This document shows positions 7,825 through 18,400 of a stretch of 38,771 bases of DNA, piece after piece. Location of the stretch: the NCBI GenBank assembly GCA_943704495.1, contig CALSCR010000204.1:1-38771 (forward strand), given 5' to 3'. The translations under genes and the position numbers were made by a program. Below the pieces are notes generated by a model. The model was not told the origin of the DNA and did not search any database. It worked only from the letters and a program-made list of their open reading frames with translations. The stretch comes from Pigoraptor chileana (Eukaryota; Opisthokonta; Filasterea). Positions within the stretch are counted from its first letter, which is position 1, and every line of letters starts with the position of its first letter.

Positions 7825-10800
7825 ATGACCGGAAAGCTGCTGATCGCCGCACTGCTCGTCGCTACGGCGGCGTGCATGTGCACTGCCTTGCCCACCCTCG
7901 ATCTTGCCGCCATCCAGGCCGGCGAGTGGACGCAGGGAGAGACTGTCTTCCGCGATAAGAGCGTCTATGTTCACGAAAGCAAGGTGTGACGACTTTTCGT
8001 CTGCACTTGCGAACTCGTTCAAACTGCTCGTTGACGTGATGCGCGCGGCGTATGCTGGACTCACATCCAAGACAAACTTGGATTATTCGACCTGTGGCTT
8101 TCTTTTATCATTACTTTGGATTGTTCGTATTTTGAGTCTGCCCACATTCTGAGACTTCTTGCACTTCTGTACTGTGTTGTTATCCTTGCCTAGATGCACA
8201 CTGTTGTCGTCGACAAGCTGGAGTACACCGCCCCTCTCCATCCGCTCGAACTCATTCCCCGCATTGAGAAGAGCAAGCAGGACCGCAGCACATTCGTGTC
8301 GGCATCCCCTATCCCCGACCAGGTAAGCGACTGCGCATTTGGCGGGAATATCAGAGGACGATTGATTGTGTTGATTATCATCGCATGCAATTTTCGTTTC
8401 GCTTTTTTCGTATATAGGTTCGCTTTTTGCGCCAATGGAGCGTTTTAATATTGGGGCGATCCAGCTCACCTGCTCATGTTCCCCGATGCAATTCCGACAA
8501 CCGACTGAACGGCGTCCACATTTGATTCAACTCTGTCCACCGCACACGTAACAGTATTACCACTTTATTCCCGAGTACATCGGCACCATCCGCGCCGGTG
8601 AGCCCATCTCATGGGATGCCCCCTGCTTCAAGAACAACACTGCGTCGGTCCAGATGCAAAACGACGGCACTGCCACCATCACCTTCAATGTGTGTATATT
8701 CTCTCCTGCGTGTGTGTTGTGGAGTCCATGGGCTCAGCGCCTAAGACACTGACTTGAATTCTACATCGTCTCGAGTGTGTGTGTGGTGTGGCATGTGTGT
8801 ATGGTGGTGGTGGTGTGAATCAAGCGGCACTCATTGAGGCACACAGTCTCTGTGATGATGATGGTACAATGTCACCACAGAACGCGTTTGTTATCATCAC
8901 GTGTTGTCATCACCTGTCCTCCACCATTTGGGCTGGGCTGGGCACACATACACCACTCTCACTATACTCACACTGCGCACCCTCCCACTGCCGGGCACAC
9001 ATACACCACTCTCACTATACTCACACTGCGCACCCTCCCACTGCCGGGCACACATACACCACTCTCACCATACTTACACTGCGCACCCTCCCACTGCCGC
9101 GCACACATACACCACTCTCACTATACTCTGCGCACTCTCCCACTGCCGGGCACACATACACCACTCTCACTATACTCACACTGCGCACCCTCCCACTGCC
9201 GGGCACACATACACCACTCTCACTATACTCACACTGCGCACCCTCCCACTGCCGCACTGCACATCACACATTCACACATATTTATCACACTCACACTGTG
9301 CAAACATGCATCTCCTCTGCAGGTTGAGAAGAGCTCTTCGCTGTTGTGTGGCGACGATTACGTCATCATGACGGTGAGCAGCTGGCACCTGTCTGCCTTT
9401 GAACTCCACGGTGAGCACAAGGTCACATGGAAGCAGCTGTCCGCCGACGAGGTCGACGATGTCAACAGGAACGGATTCCGTGTCTTCAGGTGCGTTTGGT
9501 CGCCTTTGCGTCTCTGCGAGTGTGTGGTGTCTGTGTCTGTACTTGTGCGTGCGATTATTTGTGCAGCTCCTATGGTGTGTGTGTCTGCATTTGTGCTTGT
9601 GCGTGCAGGTATTAGTAATTGTGTTTGGGTGCAGGGTTGTTTGTTCCCCAGGCCTGATACTCAAATCACCCGCTCGCACTTGTATTTGCAGGTTCGACGA
9701 GTCGATGACGTCCACGATTGCTGACATTTACGAGACGGCGGCGCTGTTCCTCGGCGCTCTTGACGGGCTCCACGGACCCCACGTGCCCGACGCAGTGGCC
9801 AACAAGAACATCCAGTTCCTGAAGGACTATGCCAACTTCGAGCTTCCTGTGAGTCCTCGCCAGCCATGATTCGGTGTTTGTCTTGTTTTATTTGGTTGTG
9901 TCTACCTGTGTGTGTGTGTGTGTATGTGTATTTGCTGTTGGATGGCGTCAGGTTAATGGTCTCTGTGTGGATGGATATATGTCTCTCTGCAATTGCACTA
10001 ATAGCACTTGCAGGTTCCATCTGTAACAATGCAGCAATGACTAGTGTCCTACATGCGCACCGCTCACACCCCACGATCCACTCTTCTCTCTCCTCGGTGC
10101 ACACACACCACACACACACACACACACACGCGCACGCACACACACTGAATATATTTACAGAACCGCACGGTCATTGATCTTCCGATCAGCGAGAGCGACA
10201 TCCACAGCGGCGATGTGTTTGGCATTCTGCGTCTCGACGGACTCGATCCGCTCATCTGCTGGGGCACTGGAGGCCGCCTTGGACACACTGCCGTTGCCCT
10301 CCGCATTGACGGCGAGCTCTACGTCCTCGAGAGCCAGACAAAGAGCAACTACTGGCCGAAGAACCTCATCCAGCGAAACAAGTGTGTTTTTAGTGTATCT
10401 GTTTTTCTGTTTACGCTTGTTTTTTTTGTTGCCTGGACAGTGTGAAATGACGCTCCGTTGGTACAAAGCTGTCTCGGCATTCCACTGGCCATCTTTTCCA
10501 CTCTGAATCTCACAGACTGCTTCCTGCTGTAATTGTTATTGCTGTTGCTGTTGTGTCTGCAGGTTCTCCGACTGGATTGCAAATGCCATCAACGCCGACT
10601 ACAATGTCGTTCTTCTTCCGCTTTCCGCCGAAAACCGCGCCAAGTTTGACGAGAAGGCGGCGCTCGATTGGTTCACCGGCGGCATCGAGGGACTCCTGTA
10701 CGGCTTCCCCAACTTTCTCAGCTCGTGGCTTGACGTCAACCAGGCGAACCTCCCCCCGCCCCTTGACGAGAACTTTGTCATGACGGGCTTTGCGTTGTTC

Positions 10801-11568
10801 GACCCGATCATGGACGAAATGTCGGCAAAGTTGCACTTTCCGAGCCTGTGGAAGGAGGCCTTCAACAAGCGCCTCGGCACTGTCAACCTCACCGCCGTCG
10901 AGGCATATGCGGTGCGTGGTCCTCCTCGCGTGCTCGTATCTTGTTTTTCGCTTTCATTCTAATATGTCCTGTTGGTTGTTTTTTGTTATTTAATTTCTTT
11001 TGTTGTGGTCTAATGTGTGCTGGTGTCGATTGTGTCGTGATGTGTGTGGCAATCCTTTTCTCATACTTAATTGTGATTCTTAGGTCTCTTCTATGTTTTT
11101 GTTACTGACTTTTTCTTTTTTGTTTCTCATTTGTTGCCAACACTACTGCAGGAGGCCGCAAAGCACGGCATGACCTTTGCCGATCTCGTCACAATGCCCG
11201 AGCACGACGAGTGGATCTACTCTGGCAGCCCCTACTGGCACGAGGGTCCCTCGATGGTCTGCAACGTGTTTGTGTGCAACATTTTCAAGGCCGCTGGGCT
11301 CTTCAAGGGCGTCGCAAACTTCAACTGCGCCGAGACCGTGCCCCTCGATCTCTACGAAATGCAAATGTACGACGATGTCGCCACCGCCCTCCCCGGATGC
11401 GCCGCCAAGGAGCCCGGCAGCCAGCTCTGCCAGCTCCTGGGCAAGCACGTGATCAACCTCCCCCACTTCAACACGGTCAAGCCCTTTGACGGCATGCGTG
11501 CAAAGTGCCCCAGCACTCCCCCGACGTACTCTGACCGCTTCGCCCCCGGCACCGATTCGACATGTTAA
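7825..11568 (+). CDS. secreted protein with permuted papain-like (NlpC/P60-like) motifs
   Basis: Eight exons (7825-7983, 8194-8322, 8555-8689, 9323-9489, 9692-9848, 10161-10381, 10563-10911, 11152-11568) join in frame to 577 residues. Residues 1 to about 21 (MTGKLLIAALLVATAACMCT) form a signal peptide. A beta-rich N-terminal half has no family I can name. In the second half GDVFGILRLDGLDP leads to GGRLGHTAVALRIDGEL (His291) and YVLESQ (Glu306). The C-terminal part carries PSMVCNVFVCNIFKAAGLF with Cys476 and Cys481. A GH(T/V)xxxL strand before a C-terminal Cys-helix is the order found in permuted NlpC/P60, YiiX and LRAT folds, so I infer a thiol hydrolase or acyltransferase of the secretory or lysosomal path. 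I recall similar uncharacterised proteins in amoebae but could not check. Five of seven introns are phase 0 and two are phase 2. Exon codon use is strongly G+C-biased, suggesting good expression. Confidence 0.88.
8711..8770 (+). repeat. dispersed intronic repeat, copy in hydrolase intron 3
   Basis: Contains GGAGTCCATGGGCTCAGCG and CCTAAGACACTGACTTGAAT, nearly identical to the copy at 23113-23160 in the ABTB1-like gene. It lies at the start of intron 3, in the sense orientation. Confidence 0.85.
8938..9262. repeat. about 52-bp minisatellite in hydrolase intron 3
   Basis: About six tandem copies of a unit containing CACACATACACCACTCTCAC, TATACTCACACTGCGCACCC and TCCCACTGCC. One central copy is shorter by several bases. 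It fills most of intron 3 (8690-9322) and stops about 60 bp before the acceptor at 9322. The unit is not a multiple of three, so the array gives open reading in all three plus frames; none is a gene. Confidence 0.95.
10101..10146. repeat. (CA)n microsatellite in hydrolase intron 5
   Basis: CA repeats with CG interruptions immediately upstream of the acceptor at 10160 of exon 6. The run partly replaces the usual pyrimid-rich tract. Confidence 0.85.
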
Positions 11569-12451
11569 AAGTGTGCTGCTTTGTTTTTGTTTGCTCTATC
11601 GATGCAAGACAAATAGGGGGGACGCCCTGTGTTCGATTGGTACGCAAAATGAATGCCGGGTGTATCCTACCTAGTTACGCTGGTCTTCGTCTCAGTCGCA
11701 ATGATACACACAGATGTCATGGGCTCTAAAATTTTGGTCATACCCAAAGAAGGCTTGGGGCTCGCTGCAGTCCGTTAGTCTGCAGCGGGTCGTGGCGGGT
11801 TGTTGATGTATAGCGGTTAAAATGCATGCAACTTTGCAGTCGAATTGGGAGTTACGAAATAACAGACCTGCGATGCAAGTTCACACTAAGTTAGAAGTCT
11901 CGGCAACAAAATGCGAAAGTATGACCGATACGGTGGGGTGTCCCATATGTATAGTGCTCACATATTTATTTACAAGCCAGGGCAACAAATCTCTCGCACA
12001 ACCACACTATATCATGTCCTTTAAAAGACCGAATCAGGACCAACTGGCAATTAATGGCTGTTTATTACTTATTATTGGTGATGGTCAATGCCGACATGAC
12101 AGGTCCCGCCAGTCAACGGCGCAAAAATCATCACCGGCGGCATTCGGATACACAGGCTGTTGGACTGAAGTGAGGACGCCGGCCACATTGAGCAATAGCT
12201 TATATAAAAACGATGAGAGACAGACTCAGACGGACCAAGGGGAAAATAATACGCCGCAAAGTGGTACGGAAGGCAGAATTGGGCGCCATGCCAGTGCCAT
12301 TACCAAAGAGAAACAAGGCGACAGAAGATGGACAATGCACGCGGTATGTGCATCCTGCATGACACCTGAACAAATTCAGTGCCTGCCGAATGCCCGCGCA
12401 TGTGTGGCGGGGGTAAAACCACGGTCGACGGAGCAGTTCCACGGATGAGCA
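11569..12451. other. convergent spacer with an uncertain open frame
   Basis: About 880 bp between the stops of the hydrolase gene (+) and the 2052-aa gene (-). A plus-strand frame of 208 codons (11822-12448) has no recognisable features. A shorter plus-strand candidate begins at 12213 (MRDRLRRTKGKIIRRK, very basic) and reaches a good donor, GCG|GTATGT, at 12343; no convincing second exon follows. A TATATAAAA run sits only a few bases before that ATG. I regard both as unproven. Confidence 0.3.
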
Positions 12452-15400
12452 TTACTGAAAGGGCAGTTGCGCCTCAAACGGGTGACCGGCCTGGACCATA
12501 AGGCTCCGGTATTCCTGCAGTCAGTGGATATTCATGTCACATAAGCAGCATCATTGGGGTGTCATTTGGTCAGTATAAAGACCATAACACGCGAGCGTTC
12601 ACTCGATAATACAATTCAAACAGAAGATGAGCCCCGAACACGGTACTATTAATATGAAACGCGGATTGCGTCATGGCCTTATAATATCCAACGAAATTGG
12701 TCAGTGGATAGTCTCAGCTACTAATGGACTCGACATTGGCGACTGCCGTCGCAAAGCAAGTACTTACACTGAGAAGACCCGCAGACCTCGCTTCGCTTGC
12801 GACGACGAGCAGGTCGACGTTGTCCAGGAAGGAAAGAATGGACGGCAGTGTCTGCACACATGACAGAAAATCGCGGAAAACACCACAAGGCCAATTATCA
12901 AGAAGGCATCAGGCAAGTTTGTCACAAAACAATCAAACTATAACCTGAATGCAATACTCATAGTGCGGGCAATAAAAGACATGACAGTAGCATACATGGA
13001 CGCATGTGGAAACAATGCCAAGGACGAGGCGACTGAGCACATACCTGGGGAGAGTATCGCACAGCCAGGCGACAGAGAAGCGTTTGGATGTCCCTGTGCA
13101 CCAACAGATGAATATGGGATTAGTTACGTCCGTCTGTTACTTCACACTGCCTGTAGTGAGGAATATTACTGCGGCCCGCACACTCACCTTCTTTGGGACA
13201 GCTCAAAGTTTCTGAGAAGCGCCGATTCGAGCCACTCGCTTGCTTCCAGTCCCAGTCCCACTGCCACAAACGCATTCACGGCCACTTCGCACTCGAGGGC
13301 AGAAGAAAAACAAGCAAATCCAACACCATCGCGGAGGGCAGCGACGATCGCTTGCGCACGCCTTTGGGTTGGATTTTTGTTGCGAGATAGCACGCAGTAA
13401 ATAAAACATAAAAGACACAGCAGACGCGGCGAAAGTTTACAAGTAAGGACCTAAGAACGAAACGACCGCCGAAAAACAAAAAGAGCTCTTGTGTCTATCA
13501 CAATTGGTCTCCAAATTCAAGCCCAAACCCCCCGTACCTGTTATCACTGGCGGCTGGACCGACAGAGCAGGTGTCGGATGCCACATCCGCAGCAGCGTCG
13601 TGGTTATTGGCATTCGTGTTGTTGTTGTTGTTGTTGTTGTCGTCGTTGTTGCAATGGTGCTCGTGGTGCTCGTGGCGATCGTGGTGCTCATGCAGGCTGG
13701 CATGCGATGCGTGGGAAGACTGAGCGAACGACTCCTGCCGGGCGTGCGACTGCGCCAACTCTTCCTCCTCTTCTATCTTTGCGGCGGCAAAGTCGAATGT
13801 GTCGGGAAACGCGTCTTCTCCACGATTTTCTGTCAAGTGGGTCGGAGATGCCACATGGGTTGATGATGTCAGGGCGGAGAGCCCCGCCCTGTCCGTGGAG
13901 GACTGCGACTGCGAATGGAGCATGTGGGGTAGTGTTGCTGAGGAGTGCTCCCCCGTTGCGCTAACATGAGGATCGCCGTGGTGAGACGCCGCATTGGTAG
14001 TTGGCGCGAGACACCTGCAATTCACATGTATATTCAGTGGGACAAAGATCAGCACGGCGACCAATTTTTCATATGGCGTGCGAACTCGAGAGTCAGAGTC
14101 ACAGGCGAAAATATAATTATGCGAGTTCACTATAGTGGCAGTAAGAATGAAAATATACGATCTTGAGCCATCAGCTGCAAACAAGAAGGTATCACGTGAG
14201 CGCCTCGGCAAGATGTAAACAAGGGACAAAGAGAAAAAAACCCGCCTCTTCCACTCCTCCAAATCGCACGCCGATGCAAGCCTGCGCACAATGCGCACCG
14301 ATCGCATGGGGTCGATGCTGACTCCATCGTCCCAGGAAGCGCCGTGTGGATCCGAGTCGCCGCCGCCGGGAGAGCACAGCTGCGAAAAATGGTCGTCAAT
14401 GACAGCAACGGCCCTCGCTGCGGCACGTCCGTTGTCATGCACGGCGAGGGCACGGCCTCCTGAGACAAAGGGCTCTATGGCAGACAGGATGCGCGCGCGA
14501 GGCCATCCGAGTGCGAGGAGCGTCGAGACTGTCGATGGAAGCACTGACGGCGTGCACAGTGCAAGGGCGTCGTCACTGCGCGTGATGTCGTCAAGGCGGC
14601 CGCGAAGTGCAACAAAATGAACGAGGTCTTCCACCATTCCGTACCGCACACACAGCGATATAAGTGCAAGCACTTCATCTCGGCGGTCCACATCCCCGTC
14701 AAAGTGATCGTCAGTAGGGTGGGTTGGTGAGAATGAATTCCCGGAAATAGCTGCACCAGATTGTGTCTTCGTCTCACTCCGTGCGTCGGCCAAGTCCCAG
14801 GCGCGGTCGAGGTCGACAAAGAGTATGCGCTTCAGTGCGATGGGATCGAGCGAGCTGCTTGCCTGGCAGACACGCCGCACCTCGGCGTAGTCCTTGAGGA
14901 ATACCGACGCCGCAACATACGACGACATGGCCGCAGGTGAGAGCATGCCGAGGCGTGTTCTGACAATAGAGCATGCGTCTGCAACGAGCCCGCAGCGAAA
15001 CGCCGCCTCGCAAAGACGAACAAAGCGAGTGCCGCCGTCCGCGAAGATGGACTGGATGTGATCTGGGGGTGTAATGGCTGCACGGGTATTGCATGCGGGA
15101 GGGAGGGTGAGTGACGAAATGATTATGGGTGCAGTTTTCGTGTTAACAAGTGGCGGGTGCAAAGTGCAAACCATCGACTCTAATAAAATCCACGACAACA
15201 GACCCAGAATTGTGTCGAACAGCGCTCAAATTGCACACAAGCAAGTGCACCGGGCATTCGCAAATTCGACACAACAAAGCAAAGGCGCGCAACTCACCGG
15301 ATGTTTCGCGCGCAAATTTCACGAGCAAATCGTCCCTGTCGTGCCGCTCAAACAACGCCGCCACTGTCTCCCACGTGACGCCATCGCGAGTGGTCACGTG

Positions 15401-18400
15401 CACAGCCAGCCGCACACATGCGTCAATGACGTGTCCACCAGTCATCCGGGGCAGGCCCCTCGCTGCGCCAAGCGACATGAGAAGACCCTCCAAGCAGGCA
15501 ATGCGTCCGTCAGCACCGAGCGTGTCGAGTGCAAGCACGGCATCGAGCTCTCCCGGCGACAGCGTCGGCGCAGACTTCGAAAGCGCAGCAGAGACGTCGC
15601 CCCAAAACGGACGCACGCGACGCCTGGCGTCGGCGTCAAACACGACGAGGCGATCCCTCGAGTCCACGAGAAGCAGCAAGTGCCAGAGCGTCATTCCAGC
15701 GCGCAGACAGAGGTCGGCTGCGAGTCGCCTGTCAAACTGTACAGTGCCTGTCAGAATGGGAATGGCGGCGGATGCATTCGGTGGCCGCGTGTGTGCGAGG
15801 TGCAGCTCAAGCAGTGTGTTGAAGATGGAAGCTTCGCAGTCGACGAGAGGGAGGCGACCGGAGACAGACGCCGACTCGTCCAGACAGCGCTGCAGAAAGC
15901 GTACGGCAAGCGCAGCGTGTGTTTGCGAGGGAGGCACTGCGCGATGGATGGCGCGCGCAAGTGTGGCAACGAAGCCGCCGACCTTCCCTCTCGGACGCAC
16001 ACGCACGGCGGTTGCAAGAAGCACCGCCACGTCAACTGCCCCCTCCGCGTCGATTGCGCACATCCGCTCGACGTATTCCACGGGAGAGAACACGTCGAAT
16101 CCCGGGGTAACACCCGCGCTCGCCGACGATACGCCAAGATGTGGTGCGGGGGTGCCGTCCACGGCGGCTGCATGCCCAGACACCCATGTGTTAGCCACGT
16201 GGATAAGGTAATCGGAGGCTCCCGCACAGTCATGCAGCGCAAGAAGCGCCTCCAGAACCCGCCAGTGCGCCTTCACATCGGCACTTGCCCGGATGGACAG
16301 CACGCGCAGTGTGTTCACCCCCGATTCGCCGGCGTCAGGATCTCCCCCGGATGACGAGACAGACCGCCGCAAATAGGGAGTGACAGGTGTGGAGGGAGCC
16401 CCGGATGAAATTGCCTCAGCCGATTGGGTTGCGTCACTCCCGCTCGCTGGCACAGCCACTGATGGATCGTGCAAATGCGAATGCGAATGCGATGGAGTGT
16501 TGGGTGCATTGCTTCCGCCGTCCTCCGGAATACTGCCAAGTTCCTGCGCGACGGACGCCGACCGAGAGTGACGCCGACCGCGCGACTGCGACACGTGCCG
16601 AGAAAATCGCGTTTCGGATTCAATTGTACCGAATTCAGAGCACTCGTAAAGAAATTCGGCGAGAGACTGCGACGGCCCTACCCTGTTCTCCCTGTAGAGC
16701 TTGTCAAATAGCGTCACGCGACCCATGTCGACGAGAAGGCGCGCGAGTGCGAGTGATGACACGCGGTCGAGGCGTGCGACAGAGTGGAGCACGTGGACAA
16801 AATACCTGCGTTTGTTGTCACCGCAAAAATGCGTTTTGAAATAAAAAATGTTGAATTTAAGTCAGTGTCTTGTCTTGTCTCATAGGTGCTATGCCCAAGA
16901 TACAGACAGACAGTCACAGACAAAAACTAACACACACACAAATCAACAAACAGTGGGTATTGAGCAAGGCGGCATGTCAGTCACAGACCTGAGCGATGTG
17001 GCTGCAAGGGGTAGGCGATACATCCACGTGGCAAGCACGCGATGCAGGGACGTTGCAAGCGCCGGATTCCCCTTGCAGTGCTCAGGGAGACGCTTTTTGA
17101 GGCTCCAGTACAGCTCACTCGCGTCGGCGTGCGCGTCTGCCGCAACGAGTGCGTGAAACTCCGACGAAGCCGTGTGCATCGACAGCGCCTCACCCTCAAG
17201 CTTCCCAGTGTCTTTCTCTGAGAACGCGGCAAAAAAAGACGAGAAGCGGCGGGATGGTGCGGACGCCAGGCTTTGGGATGAAGGGTGAATAGAGTCCCAC
17301 TCGGGCGCGCTTTTTTGGTTGATGTTCAAATTGCAGAAGCAAAGCGGATTAATCGCGGAGATCAAAAGTGGGGAGAGAATGAAGGGGAGGGGGTGTGGGA
17401 AATAAATTAGTTATACGCGTATGGTACAGTATGTATGTGCATAGCAAGGAAGTTGTGACGGTTGCAGGGATGGACAAGGTGCATTTGTACAACATGGGCA
17501 CAAAGCCCAAGCCACCGAAAGTGCATCTCTCATGCACTTCCTGTCGCGGTGCAACCGAGAAAACATAAACACATGAATTGGCAGACAATATCACAGTTGA
17601 GTGACGCGCGCACAACCTCAGCACCCAAAAAAAACCAAAACACAAATGTGGAATTTCTAAGTAGTGTGAAAGGGGCAGTAAGGGACTCACGCCATTAGAC
17701 ACAGTAGGGATCTGAGTGAGTGTTTTAGCGATGCCAAGGACACCACAGAACATACACATGTAAATACACAGAAAAAGGGAATCTTCAATATAATGTGGCA
17801 CTAAACCGCCTCTCTTGTCTCTGCCTCATACTCACTTTGGCGCAAAAGCCGTTTCAAATGGATTGAGAGACATGCTATTGGACCTCGCCCGCTCTGGCTG
17901 GCGGCCACTGCTCGCCTTTGTCTCTAGCGCAAAGTGCCACGATGCGTGGGCGTGCTCCCGGTCAAATGGATTCTCCACTGAGGACGCCGTCACGTCTCCT
18001 CGCTGGAGCGGCCAATCGTCAACTTCTTCTGTGGAAAGTCTCGCCGCGAATGGGTTTGGCAGTCCAGACGTGTCAGAATTCGACGCCGCAGAAGGTGACG
18101 TGAACGGATGACCCACTAAGTTGTCGTCTCGGAGCGACGCATTGATTGGCTGCGGGCTCTGAAAGTATGCGACAAACGGATTCACACCGACGGAGTCGGC
18201 GACCGCATCGTGGTCAGTGCCGTTGCTGTGCCACGCCAAATTGTTGCCTGGCAACGGCGAAGTCGAAACCGATTCGGGCGATGCAGTGTGGGATGCGTCG
18301 GGTGTACCGGTTGCCAGCAGAGGGTGCGACGTCGGAGTCGCGGGCGTCGCAGAAGACGACGGCGCTGTTCCGCGGAGCCAGTTTGACAGGGATTGACGCC

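Noticed and set aside
8779-9724. Long Thr/His/Leu-rich open frames in the plus strand
   Set aside because: They are translations of the intronic 52-bp minisatellite in all frames; the flanking exons use a different frame and clear splice sites.
7825-11568. Phospholipase B-like (lamina ancestor) family
   Set aside because: Secretory length and exon number suggested it at first, but the conserved GHT...VCNVFVC order does not fit that family and fits permuted papain-like enzymes better.
13489-13863. Val-rich plus-strand open frame suggesting a membrane protein
   Set aside because: It is the antisense of the poly-Asn and Glu/His repeats in the 2052-aa gene.
15074-16354. 426-codon plus-strand open frame, and another of 353 codons at 15150-16211
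   Set aside because: Both lie antisense to a long coding exon of the 2052-aa gene. They reflect its G+C-biased codons; neither shows a domain, and both are full of Arg/Ala/Ser typical of shadow frames.
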